Source: Cylicocyclus nassatus (Eukaryota > Nematoda > Chromadorea > Rhabditida > Strongylidae). From it: a DNA stretch of 64,000 nucleotides. The notes beneath the pieces were generated by a model. The model worked only from the letters and a program-made list of their open reading frames with translations. It was not told where the DNA came from and did no database searches. The translations under genes and the position numbers were made by a program. Below, in pieces: positions 9,905 to 22,540 of this stretch. The stretch's first letter is position 1; every line of letters starts with the position of its first letter. The stretch spans positions 5,036,232-5,100,231 of the forward strand of contig CATQJL010000326.1 of the NCBI GenBank assembly GCA_958299035.1, written 5' to 3'.

Positions 9905-12900
9905 TTATGCTTTGCTGTCGAAGAAGGAGTATGTTGGGTTTTCGTAGCCGTTCACCTGCATACCAGCTACATGACGCTCCTCCGGAGTGTACACGTCGAC
10001 CTTAAACATACAGTCGGACTTTCCACAGGTCAGGTGGTCCCACCACGATGGGTAAAAAAATTACCTCGATAAACCCGTGATGTGCTCGACGACGTCGCAC
10101 AATGGCTGCTACTAACATGGTTAGAGATGCGATAGCTACAGCTCCGACCATGAACACAGCCTGAGATGATGAAAGAATACCGCTTTCACTATAGCTGGAT
10201 TTCTGAAACTATACATTTTCCGACTTCACTAGAAGATTTTCTGTTGCTAGCTCAAAACCAAAGCCAATACTGAACCAAACGATTTTTAGCGAATAAAACA
10301 CACAAACCTGATTTTGAACTAGTTTCTCTTGGCGGTAATATGCTGGTTTTTCTTCAATTATTGGCTCGATATCTACGCGAAGCTCCTTGATAGAATCCTG
10401 TAAGTTCAAATTTTGTAACTGATCGAACACACCTCCAACACGTTGACTCACCTCGTCCTCATCGCTTTCATCTGAGTCAGAATCGTCAGGTGTTGGAAGT
10501 GGATCAGTCTGAACGGACTTTTCGACCAGTTTCGGTGCCTCAGCCTTCTTTACTTCCTCTTTTCGTTGGATTTCGATGATCTAGAAGAAATTTTTTACAT
10601 GCTGTAGCTTCAGGTCATTATACCTACCTTAGGCTTCTTCACAATAGGATTCTTCTTGACCTCCTCATCATCCTCGTCCTCATAGTATTCATCATCATCT
10701 TCCTCAGAATCATGAGAATCCTCGGAGAGAAGCTGAAAAATATAAAGATAAGCTAGGTGACACGAAGAATTATGGCAGAGTAATCCTCTCACCTTGGTTG
10801 GTTCAGTTGTCTGAGTTCCACGAGTTGTTGTCGTAGATGGCGAAGCTGTTGGAGGCGCTTTTACGTCCAGCTTGGCGGTAGGGTGAAGTTTTTCGTACGC
10901 CTCCTAAACAAATTAATTTTGATGATTTTGCACAGGCTAAAGCCATTTTAGAGCTGCCCCCGTGCCAGCACCGTGCCAGCGCGCACGTGGAGTGACCTCT
11001 GACGGCCCTAGCACGGTGCTGGTACGGGCAATTTTGGTCTAATGATTTCGCCGGAACTTGTTTTTTTACCTTGTAGAGGTCGACCAATTTCTTGTTCTTT
11101 GCATCGCTATCGAGCGAGTTCAAAGCATCAATTGCAGCATCGGACAGCTCTGGTGTGTTCTCTCGTCGGAAATCAGACCAGTAGGCGACTAAAAAATATT
11201 AAGAAATTAGAATGAGTTGAGGACCACGAATCAATTGAATACTCACCAGCAATTGGGCGAACCTGACTTTCAAGGTCTGGGAAATCACGAAGCATGGCCA
11301 ATGTGCCATTGATGCGCAGGTCAATGTACCTGAACAGATAGACTTTATAGTTGTTCAAAATGCATTGAGTGAGCTTCTAAAAGGCCGCTATAATATGCTT
11401 CCAAACAGTTTTTAATCCATATTTGAATAACATCAAGCCTTGCAGCGCGTATGTAGCGCGTGTAGTTTTACCAGAGCGCGTTTCCGCGCGCAGAATATAA
11501 AGATCCCCGCAATTTGTAGCATAACAATGACAGTCTCGCTTCTTCAGACAGTATCAGCACTACGGTGAAAGTGTACGGGTCCCTAACGGAAAAACAAATA
11601 CCTTAGCCTGTGCAGTACAGTAGGCTTGAATGCTGCAGCTTCGGCTTGATCGACACGTAAAAGATGGCGATATCGGTTAATGGTGTGAATACGATCCTTC
11701 TCCTCGGATCGGATGTAAGTCTGAAATTGCAGATTTCGCACAGACTTCCTCACGACGATTCTCTAATCCAAAAAACCTTTAGTGTCTTCAATACGTGATG
11801 TTTGTTAGCGGATTTGTCATGCATGGCAAGTGCTTGACGATAGTCATGGGTTGCCTGGAAAAAAGATAATAGATTTCATTTTATTGAGTCAATGATTAGA
11901 TATTTCCCTACCGTTCTCTTCTTTTCGTTAAGGATTGCCTGTACCCGTTCTTCATGGGTAGCTTCAAGTTGTTTTTTCAAGCGTTTATGTTCGTCTTCTA
12001 GTGAGGCAACAGTCTGAAAATTCAGAAATTTCATTGAGTGTACAAGGCTTCAGTTCATTTGAGCAACGCTTTTGCGAAAGGTAGATTCTTTTAGATTACT
12101 CATTTTTTATTGCATTTTTTCATATATTTTGCCAAAGTTCAGGTTCTATTACATATAAAATTTGCATTAAGTGTGACTGCTATACCGCTGATGTCATAGG
12201 AATAATCTTTCGAAAGACCTTGTAGACTTTTGAAAATCTCATTTGCATAATTAGAATTCATTTCGAACCTTTTGGAATCGATTTGTCATCGAAACCTTGA
12301 AAGACTCAGCTCCCTTAGTGTCTTTCAATTTCATCTGCTGATATCGGGCCTCGAGCTCTCCCCACTCCTTCATGACCTTCAAAATTAATTATACAGAGAC
12401 CACTGTAAGCAGCTTAGAGCTCAGAAGGCCATCACGTACCTTCTCAATCTTCTCGCGATGCTTCTTATCCAGGCGCTCTTCAGCATCCTTGAAGTTCTCG
12501 TGCTCGTTCGCAGGATCTTTGCTCTTGAAGTAAGGATCTTGCCCCTCTGAAGATTTCTCGTCAGAAGCATCTAAATCAGGACAAAGATCGAAACGCTGAA
12601 AATTTGCTTCAGCATACGTACTAATAATCCCCCTCCCCTTTTGTACACTTCCAGTAATGCTTCTATACTATTCTTCCGTGAATGCACTACTTGCACTCAA
12701 CTATACGCCGTCACGCGCAAGAAATAGCAAGGTGTTGTAGTCTTTGCAAAGTACACATGAGAAAAGTACTACGAAAAAACGGAACTGGCAGCTCTTTGGA
12801 ATTTCAGAGCACCTTTCTATTGTTCGAGCTCAAATGCTATAGTAGTATAGTGGAACAGCAAGGCAAAAAGAGTGTTAGAAATGAATCACCTTCATCGCTA

Positions 12901-15900
12901 CCGTCATAATCATCATCATCGTACTCATCATCGTCATCATCGTCCTTTAGTGGTAGCTTGTTGGCTTTTTCAATCGTACGGGCACCGATCAATGGAGCCG
13001 AAATTTTGTCTGAAATTTGATATCCTTCATTCAAAAGCCATGGGCGTGTTCTATACTTTTGGCGGAAGAAACAGTTTGACAACGTAAGCATTGTTGCAGT
13101 GCCTAGCGCAGACCGCGCATCAAATATTGCGAGCAAAGAGCGTAGATCAAAAAAATGTGAAGGCGATTTTAAAAATTCAAACGAAAATGGAACGAACCAA
13201 CTGTGGGGCAGCAAACAAATTCGACACCAGTGAACAAGTCGAGACTGCATGGTTCGAGAACAGCGAATGAACGCACAGTCATCCCCTTTCCATTGAAAGT
13301 CTAAAAATCAAATTTTCGAAAGAATTCCACTCGAGAATAATGTAAATTAGAATTTTTTCAAAGGTACCGTACCTTAGCCGAGCACTGCTTTGTGGCTTCG
13401 TCTCGCCAATGTTGATAGTCATTACAGGATTCGCCAGAGTTCACATGTGAAAAACGGCAATCATGCGGCACTTGGAGAGCTTCAGATTTGAATTCACCAT
13501 CTGAAAATGAGAAACTGATTCAGATGAAATACAAAAGCACTTCCTATGTACTGATGTCTACGATTTCCGCATTTGAATCTCGCGCTTTTTTCCAACGAAA
13601 AAGAACGTTTTGTCCTATGCGCACTAAGTCAATCGACATGAGCGCAACATTCATTTTTTGTATTTCCAGACCTTCACAGAAAAGATTGGGAAGTGTTGTG
13701 CCAATTACTCTCACATTTTGTTATTTCAAATAAAGTTCATAACAAGATGTTTCTGGACATAAAAAAAGCCGCTAATGGACAACGCATATGATTGGAAGCC
13801 TTTACGATTAGTTTTTTTCTAATGATATAAACTTTGTATTTCTGCAAAGAAGCACAACAACAGATTCTAACCTAAAACACTTTTGACTAAATGCCGCTCT
13901 TTTGATAATGTGAATCAAATTGACTTGGTGACATTCCTCTGGCGGTTTTTGCAAGATATGACGAAACACTTAAGCTACTTTGACTATCGTATGATTAGAA
14001 CAAAGCGGATAAACGACGAAAAACGATTATTTCCTGCTAAACTGTCTTCGTACAATATTGTTCTAAGAATTATCTACGGTCACACGACCTGTTCTACTAA
14101 CACGGGTTTATGCGCTACTACATGAATTTTGCGGTTTTGTGTCACTATACTTGTTTGTTTATGATGCGTTCTTATTATGATTTGGCAAAGGGGTAACCCT
14201 AAGTAATAAATGAAATGAAATGAAATTCGAGAAAAAAGGCAAATTATGCTATAATTCCGGTTTATCAACGAGATCCGGGAATTTGATTGAACGAATAATG
14301 TACACAAAAAAAGGATGAAGTATTTCATATTTGTATGGTCCCTAAATCACTGACTACATCGATGCAAGTTAGAAGATTGTCCATTTGTACCCATTTACCG
14401 TATGCCAGATTCGGAAGAGCGAAAGTACAGTGCAAAGCAACCTCCCAGCAGAAGGCTGCAGCAAACAGGCAGTCACATCCCAATCTGGCAATGCGAGGTT
14501 ACGGTAGCATACTGTAGCGGTTCAAAAAGACCGACGCAATGTGAATCTAATAACGAATGTGCAATTTTGAAACTTCTCTCATACCTATGCAAGGTAGGGT
14601 TTCTAGATAAAATCCCATACATGGTTTCATCCTGATAAAAAAAATCACGATTCAAAATCCCGCTAAGATTACGGTAAGGCTTCCACCTACCTATACATTG
14701 GTACGGTCGCACAGTGTGCGTCCACTTGCATGGTGTACCCTCTTCACGGCACCATTTTTCGATGGCAACCTCATGTGAATATTCGACGATATTTGTGATG
14801 TTGAGCTTCGGATAGGCCTGGAAAGCAATAAGCTTTCGGTGGAATAATGGCTTTGATTGGTGTTGATTGGATTTTCAATTGAATTCGCCGCGATAACCTG
14901 GTAATTAGAGCGAAGATTTGATGGGGCGCGATGGGCGAACGCTGAGATTACAATAATCGCAGCGCATCTTGTAATCTTCTCTGAGAGCCAGATCAGAGGT
15001 TAAACTAAGGATTTATATGGAAAATTTGTTGCTGGGGGAAAAAGAGGTACTTCAAACACGATTTCTATTCTTGTTACTGCATCACGGAAAGCGTTTAATT
15101 GAATTGCGGGATGCAAATAGTGATTACTTTAATGGATTTCTGCATTAATGCAAGCAGCACAACTCTCAAAAAATTCCTAAAAAAACAGAAGAGCTTTGAA
15201 ATTCTATTCCAAGCTGAAAATGGATGGATAATATGCCAGACAATTCTCAAAACCTTTAGAAGCTATTTGCACTAACAATAAGCAATACGTCTGTCTGAGA
15301 CCTTGCAACGGAAGTAGCTGCTATAAGCCACCAGACTAGGAAAGCAGATTCCATAGGCATTAGGCAATTCTACTCAATTCTGACGGCTAGCCTTGAAAAA
15401 CATGCATCCCGATGTTTGTTGCATTGTGTAGTGCTGTCACATAAAAAGGAAGTGCTGGGATGCTTGGTCCCGCGAGGATAAATGCATGTTCGCGCCACAT
15501 TCCTTTAACAAAAGCAAAGGTCGACAAGACCAAACGTCACGACAAGTTCGAAAGAGCAGATGTGGTTGCGGGCTTTGAGTCTGATGTCTATCAATCATTA
15601 GAGCTCAGCTGACTTGTAACAATTCTAGAGAATTCTGGAAAATTCCTTCTAACAAAGGCTCGGATCCATATTCTTCCCTTGAAAACTCTGAGAAGTATTT
15701 TTGGAAACTCACCTTTTTACAATACTTCAGAATGTCCAGTTTTCCACTCAAACATGTCGCATATCGATTTTCGTCACTAACCCATACGCCATCTTCGCTC
15801 ATATACTTATTACGATAGCCACATTCGAATGCGACTAGTGGAACGAATTTCTCGTGCTTCTTTGACGTGCCATCAATATTGGCCGAGACACCCTGGAAAA

Positions 15901-17610
15901 TTGAGAAGAAATTGAGAGAAAACTGGAGAAAGCGAAATTTTCTAGCAAGATTTTTCGAGGGTAGGGTGCAAGTCAGATTGCGTATTCCCTACCAGGGCTC
16001 GGCACAGGTGGGGATAAAAAGCAAAGGGAAATGTTTTTGTGGCCGAATTACGATATTTGGTCGACGTTCCGTTTTTTGAGAATTTTACTTTTATGGTACA
16101 GGGTCAAAGAGGACTTCCGCAAAATTTTTGGAAAAGTCAAGGGGGACTTCGTTTTTTGCATTTTTGGAAATCCACTTTGTGCCGAGTCCTGCTTCTTACA
16201 GTAAGCTAGCGATACTGTAATTTCCTCAATTTGCTTCAAATTATTAGTAATTTTCCCAAGTACCAAGCCGTACTCAATCGTGCTACGAGACACATAACAC
16301 CACTGTTTTTTTTTCACACAGCTATTCAAGTCTCAAGCCCTATCTCGGTGTCGCAATCCACTTCCTTCTTCGGATTTCCGGCCCCAAACCAGGAAAAACC
16401 CCCCTCATCAACCTAGCTCGACTGCCCTTGCACACCAGAAAGTACACTGCTGTCGAATTTCGAATCAAAGCGATCTATTTACTCCACAAGTCGAGCTGCG
16501 CTGGGACTGGAGTGGGACCGTGCTTCGAAAAAAAAACGACGAGGCTAGCCGCTTTTGAAGGCTGTGACTTGCGCATACTAGACGAAAGATTGTGTCGAAA
16601 GTGCAGTCTTTGTGAATGTGAGTATGAATCTAGCAAACGGAAATTGCCATTCGTGCAACGACCGGGGCAAACGAGGGCTTATTCTAGCAACGAATCGAGA
16701 ATGGCGGCAAACCGGAAAATTTTGAGGGCGAACTTGGCGCGAAGTAATCACGAGTAAATCGCGTAGAAAAAAGGTTTAGAGTTGTGTCAATGACATGTGA
16801 CGGGCGCAGGACAAAAATGGCGCAGGAATAAGCCGAGGATTTAGAAGGCGCACTTCTAAAAACCCGACCTAGTGCTGCTTTTTTGGGTACCTTCAATTTC
16901 CGCTCTTAATCGTTCTCTTAATTTTTTCTATCTCAGAAATCCCTAATGCCATGCTCAAAAGCATTCAAATGTCTAACTGATAATTTTTTCAATAAAAAAA
17001 GTATAAGCTTAAAAGCATTCGAAATCTAACTAATAATTTTCGCAACAAAAAAGTACAACACCACCTTTTATGTGGAGTTTGTAGAAGTTCACTGGCATTC
17101 GTTATATAACAAAAGCAGCAAGAGCCATGAAAGCAGTTTTTTTCCACGGCTTTGTGCAAATGTTGGCTGCAGAAGAATATATGGACTGCTTTGGGGATGA
17201 CGGCCTCTAGATCAACAAAACGGAGCCCACTTGGGAAGATTTATGAAACATCGGCTAGAATTTTCTAGAAAAGGGCAATGCACGTGGCACATACAAGGAC
17301 TAATAAGCTTTGGAAAATTGAAAATAATGTGGAATTTTTCGCAGGGCCTAGTAGAGTATAATATTTGCCAAATCTCAACTATCTAAATCACATTTCATTT
17401 TATTTGTTTTGCCAGAAAACTCTGCCGCAAAATATTTGATTCATCAAACAGCCGCCGGCTCTTGCTCCCACCCTATGTCTTTCGAAAAAAATCCAGTCAG
17501 CTGCACAACAGCAAAACATTCTCTAAAACACACTGAACACTCACATTTATATACGAGCCGATCGATAACGGTATTAACAAGCTGAACGTCAACAGGTTAC
17601 CCACCGTCAT
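9905..17610 (-). CDS. apl-1: APP-family membrane protein APL-1
   Basis: Nineteen exons join in one frame (2133 nt, 710 residues; C. elegans APL-1 is 686): 17545-17610, 15713-15892, 14691-14817, 13373-13500, 13198-13300, 12890-13009, 12440-12570, 12269-12376, 11912-12013, 11777-11854, 11602-11720, 11247-11329, 11070-11188, 10793-10903, 10628-10732, 10452-10580, 10308-10397, 10065-10202, 9905-10000. Signal peptide 1-21 ([19 protein letters not shown]). E1 at about 30-200 includes [29 protein letters not shown] and [10 protein letters not shown]. An acidic Asp/Glu run follows, then the helical E2 domain at about 260-490 ([20 protein letters not shown] spans exons 11-12), a Thr/acidic linker, one membrane helix (648-668), RRRR, and the tail [13 protein letters not shown] with the NPxY adaptor-binding motif. 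No Kunitz domain is present. Exon 5 uses a non-standard GTTCGT donor, chosen because it alone keeps phase. Confidence 0.96.
10937..11042. repeat. GC-rich hairpin in an apl-1 intron
   Basis: The intron between exons 13 and 14 (10904-11069) is mostly an imperfect inverted repeat. Left arm 10955-10977 (TGCCCCCGTGCCAGCACCGT) pairs with right arm 11011-11030 (GCACGGTGCTGGTACGGGCA). It is GC-rich in an AT-rich setting and has the form of a small MITE. Confidence 0.55.
15893..17544 (-). other. apl-1 intron 1
   Basis: The 1652-bp first intron separates the signal-peptide exon from E1. It contains a weak inverted repeat: CTCGGCACAGGTGG near 15997 faces CCACTTTGTGCCGAG near 16170. Otherwise AT-rich; I see no exon or nested gene. 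Confidence 0.5.
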
Positions 17611-17630
17611 AGCTGAAATAAAGGTATTTT
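17611..17630 (-). promoter_or_regulatory. Acceptor two bases before the apl-1 ATG (probable SL trans-splice site)
   Basis: On the minus strand CCTTTATTTCAG ends two bases before the start codon, with the AG at 17613-17614. An acceptor directly before an ATG is the usual sign of spliced-leader addition in nematodes. A cis-spliced 5' UTR exon further up remains possible. Confidence 0.6.
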
Positions 17631-18834
17631 TCCTGAAGTAAGGCGCACGAAAAATTGTGCGAGAAAACAGCGAAATTGTGCTAAAAATGTGAGGAAAAAA
17701 CTCGGAAAAGAGAGGATTTGCAGGCAGAAGCTTGAAGATGTCTTGAGGATGTTTTGTGATGATAAAATAATGGAAGAAATTGCCCTGGACGAGTTTTCGC
17801 GTTGCCCAACAACAGCAGCACGTACAGCCGAGGCGATGATGCGTGTAGAGGCGCGCAAAGAAACGGGGCGGAGAGTAAGTGAACGGCTCCGGCTTTGCCT
17901 CACTCCTCACTCACGCACAGATACACCACATACACTCCACTCTTCGCATACGGGGGACGGGGGACGGGGGGGGGGAGGGGACGAGGCCCGTGCACTCGTC
18001 CACGGGCCCCGTCTCCCCTCCTTAGCTGGTTATGTGTGTGTTACCGTAACAACAGCCCTCTGAAACGTTGAAGCGATTAGCACCTGAGACGAGGCAAGCA
18101 GATAATCGTGCGCCTTACTCCGAACATCCGTTGAATCCTCGTGATGTTCGTTGCTATGAGGAGCTTTTTTTCTGAGAAATAAATTGTTGAGAAATTTTCG
18201 AGCGCACTTTCTTTGAATGCGAACGACATTTGATTTGAGCCGCTGTTGACACACTTGTCTCAGTACTGAGAGCTATAAAGTAAACACGGATTGTTGTTAT
18301 TGAAAAGAAAGAGAAGAAAGCAAAGTGAAGGAGTCCTGAAAGTCATATGATGACGTCATTGCTTTGGACAGGCGCCAAATTTGAAATAGTGAGATCCAAG
18401 ATTTCTTGTTGCAGATTTCAGAAAGTATCAGAAAAATTTAGCTCGCATGGCACAGGCAGAAATTCTAAAAGATTTCGTCAACTTTTCCTTTGTACCTGAA
18501 AAAACTTATGGCCGAAGTGAAATCCATTTTTAGCCATACAATGCAAAATCAATTCATCCACTGAAGATAAAGCAATTTTCACAAAGAAAAATCCCGATAT
18601 GGGCCATCGGTGGCCCACGCTGTTGTCATCCACAGCAATTTTTGTCGCTATGTAACATGGAATCTAATAGATTTCTCCCCTCCACAGTATCCAATAAGCC
18701 TTAGGAGCGCAGTTCGTTCAGATTTTTTCTCCTTTTGAGTGCAACCTTCCACGAATCGGCATCCGACATAAAAAATCGGCGAAAAAAGATGTGAAGAAAG
18801 CCTAATATCCGTAGAAAGCAAGAATATTCAGTGA
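17631..18834. other. Upstream flank of apl-1
   Basis: Probable apl-1 promoter region. It includes a GC-rich patch with clustered G-runs at 17951-17979 followed by GGCCCGTGCACTCGTCCACG. No gene is supported. The open frames here overlap on both strands and lack splice structure. Confidence 0.4.
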
Positions 18835-19113
18835 CTAGCGTGCTTTTATTGGCGAGTAAATGCAATCTATTGAAGCTAAGTGTAATGCTAATTCAATTTC
18901 TGCACCAAGTGCAACAAGTTTTATCGACAAGTGGGTAAGAGGGTGATATAATTTGCGAGTAACAGGTTTGGACTGACCAGCCCATTTACGACAGCGTGAG
19001 CCACCTGTGTCCCATGTCACTTGAAAATTTTTGTTTTGAGATTCATATTCTTCCGAAAACTTGCAGAGGAGATGGTCAATAATTCGCTCATTAACCCATG
19101 CACAATATTCCAT
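18835..19113 (-). CDS. Unassigned open frame, possible exon
   Basis: A 92-codon frame beginning at an ATG, longer than most chance frames nearby. It contains LLCKFSEEYESQNKNFQVTW and DTGGSRCRKWAG. A GTCAGT donor-like site lies after the second part. No family is recognised; it may be one exon or a transposon remnant. Confidence 0.25.
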   Translation of the reverse strand: MEYCAWVNERIIDHLLCKFSEEYESQNKNFQVTWDTGGSRCRKWAGQSKPVTRKLYHPLTHLSIKLVALGAEIELALHLASIDCIYSPIKAR

Positions 19114-21870
19114 GAATTTGGAAATGTGCTAATTTTTTTTAAAGAAATACCGCCAGCGCCGAAACGTGAACCGAAAAAAAGCACATACCAAACTTGGCTG
19201 AGGCTGGAAGAAAATTTGGAAAACGTGACACGTTTCTATAAACTGCAAAGCCTTTGCTGACTTTAGTATCACTTAATAAACCGGTTGCCTATGCTGACCC
19301 AAATCATTAGAAATGCAATCGAAATAGATGTGAAAATTGTGCTGTCAATGGCTTAGAAGTTTCCTTGAACTATAACCATCCTTACTTAAGCATAGCCATA
19401 ATTTTCGAATTTTTTGCAGATGAGAAAAAAATGTTTTAGATGTTCAAACACATGAAAGAACTAAGTTCTTGTAGTTTTTCGAAGTAGTGCTTAAAACTTG
19501 AGGATAGCTAATAGAAAGAAGCCTTTCAACGAGGAGATTTTTTTGTCTTGAAAAGAGCAGAACGAAAAAAATTTTTCCGTATCTTGAGGAAGTGAAAGGA
19601 ATCAAGAGGGAACCACCCGACAGAAATCAAATACACTAAAGCCCCCGCGAAAGAAGGTCAGCTGCTGCCACATGAGTTCATCTCTCATTCTCGCTTTCTC
19701 TCGTCTCGGATAGAAAGCAGAAAACAGCATCGTTCCCGATTTTGACGAACGAATCGTCGATATTCTCTGCTGTGTGTGGATGTTGTGAAGACGGATAACA
19801 AGCGCAATACTCACTATACACGAAAACAAAATCGAGAAATCGAATTCGCTTCGTCTATGCGCTTTTCTCACATATACTCGCATATCTTCTCTTGCGCAGT
19901 ACGATCGCTAATGCATGAGCGCTGAATGAGAAAAGAGAATACTAAACTTCATATATTACTCTTCAGAAAGAAGAGGGAGGGGGGGGGGGTAAACATTCAG
20001 ACGAAAAGGTATGAATGATAAAAGCATAGTAATGTATAAATCCACTGACAGCGATGTGGACTTCCGGTGCCCGCGCACTTTTTGCTGCCGGGACAATTGA
20101 CCACCGGTGGGCTACACCAAATCTAAAGACATATCCTTCCCAGGTCCAATATTTTTGGAAATTTAACTCGGGCAGCCTATGGGCTCTAGGGGACTGTAGA
20201 CGCAGTCGTTCAAGAAAATGTTGGCAATTGTTTACAAAACAACCCTATATCTCATAAATAATGGCGAAAAATTCCCACGCCCAAAGTGTTGTGCAATATC
20301 GCGTTGTCCCACAATATCGCCATGCAAAATTAGGCGTCGTAAGTTTTGCAACTTTCTTTATAAGTTTCCCCTTTTGTTATGCAGCACCAAAATACTGGAT
20401 ATGAATTTGGCATCATAGAAATGCAAACTGCTCAATTGTGATCAGAAAATGTTGATTGATACAAAAAAATATCGATAAACATGACGTCAGCTTTCATGAT
20501 TTGTAGTTTTCTAATCTTTGCCTTCTTATCTCTAACAGCTGAGTATTAATCTTGCATTCCAGTAATTATACTGACAAGGATGATTGCGTCATTGAATAAT
20601 CGAAAGTATTAAGAGAAGATAAAAAATAAAAAAAATAAACCACCCACATGGCGAAATATATCTGAGCAACTTAAAAAAACTAACATATAAATTCTTTCTT
20701 CAAAATATGATTTATGCAACATAAAAAGCAAATGGATCCTCTCTCACAAGGAAATGAAATCGAAAATATGTAAAAGAAACGTTATCTTAATTTCAAATGG
20801 TAGAAGTGAGTTCATTTCGTGCATGATTCAAATTAGGGGAGATTCAGGTGTAAACGATTATGTTTGAATCACGAACAGCGTGGTACATTTGAGCCATGGT
20901 ACATCTTTGAGCCATCCTTCTCGGCTCACCTGTGAGCCGTGTTCACAACGGTACGCAAAATTGCGCAATTCGCCCAAAAAATTGCAAAATTTGCACTGCA
21001 TCCGAGGAAATTGCAATGTTTGTGTAAATAGTAATAAATATATACAATATAGCGTGGCATATGCAATAGAAAAATTTGGTGCAGATGAAAATTACGAAGC
21101 CTGTACAGTCGTTAGCAAAGCAAACATGATTACATGCAATCTTTTTTCCAGATTAGAAGGTATGCACTACTGTAATACCTAATCAAATATGTCGTTAAGC
21201 CGTAGGTATAGGCTTTATAAGTAGGCACAATTTTAGGATATTATATTACGATAATGAAAAAATTGAACTGAAAATCATAAATGAAAGCTTAGCAAAGCGC
21301 GTCACGAGATGAATCGCACATATTTTGACGAAAATAGAAGCGTTAACCGCGTTGTACATACGCTTGACAGCATCATAAAAACTCAGAATAGAATCAAATG
21401 AGTAGCGATGAGCTCTTAATTGAATGCAGTGAAGAACCGGAATGTGAAGCGTTTGCAGGTGAAGTGAGAGAGAGAAAGAGTGACTCGGTTGAATGGCTTC
21501 ACTGACGCTAATAATGTCTGAGACAAGAATACAGTAGGGTAAATGTGTCGAAGTAATTGCAAAGGTAAGGTAGGTTACATTATATTTAGAATTAGTATAA
21601 TTGTCATAGATCTTTGAGAGCAAGACGTGGGGAAAAAATGATTTTGCTCAGAAATACAAATTCGACTTCAAGATCCACTGTCTGAATTTTCAAAGGTTTC
21701 TAGACCAAGCACAAAAGCAAGATTCTGATTAGTCAAGGGGGGGGGGGGGGAGAAGGCAATAAATTACTTCTACGACAATTTCGAAATGAGTTCGTTGTAA
21801 GACAAATAGGGATGATGCAAATTACTGAAAAGTTCCCTGATGCCAACTATTAAAATGATAAAAAATGGGA

Positions 21871-21929
21871 AAATAAATAATAAATAAAATATAAATAATA
21901 AATAATAAATAATAAATAATAAATAATAA
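21871..21929. repeat. (AATA/AAT)n microsatellite
   Basis: About 59 bp of AAAT and AAT units, imperfect at the left end and regular (ATAAATA) at the right. Confidence 0.85.
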
Positions 21930-22480
21930 CAAAAAAATCGGGCAATTTACTAAGAAGTTCCTTGAACTCCAATTGGTTGAATATGATTGAAAAAACCCTC
22001 GATGACAGAGAGCAGAACAATATTGACGTAAATGCCATTCTGAAATGGAAAGGAATATATTTTTAAAAAGTTGAGGCCATCATCAACTAGAAGCAGATTT
22101 ATAGTGGGCTTAGAAGAGAAAGAACAAGCAAAATTACGATAGCAGTTGATAAAAAAAAGATAAAGACCTCTAAAGTAAAAAAATACATCAGAAAATGCAG
22201 GAAAGAGCAAAGACGATAAGTTCATGGAAAATTCACACAAATTTTCTAGGAAAGCCTGGAAAACCAATAAAAACTTTGCAATACATGACTGTACCAATGC
22301 CAAAACGCATTTTATTTGTACTCAACTAAGAAAATGGTAACAACGAATGGCGAAATGTGGCAGTTGGCTGTAGAAATCAATCACATTATCAACGGTTAAC
22401 CAGCCAGACCGGTTGCGCACATTGACGACGCCTCAGCGCAGAACGTGGAGCGACAAGACGCGGTATGCGTATTCACAGTT

Positions 22481-22540
22481 CCCCCCCCCCCCCCGGTCCT
22501 CACTACCCGTCACTCATACAATCGCGACGGGGGGGGGGGG
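22481..22540. repeat. Facing C14 and G12 runs
   Basis: A run of 14 C (22481-22494) and a run of 12 G (22529-22540) on the same strand flank 34 bp. They can pair with each other as a hairpin, or form quadruplexes on opposite strands. Confidence 0.85.

Noticed and set aside
12837..13250. 137-codon minus-strand ORF ending in an Asp-rich run
   Set aside because: It is two apl-1 exons (5 and 6) read in different frames through the intron between them, not a separate gene.
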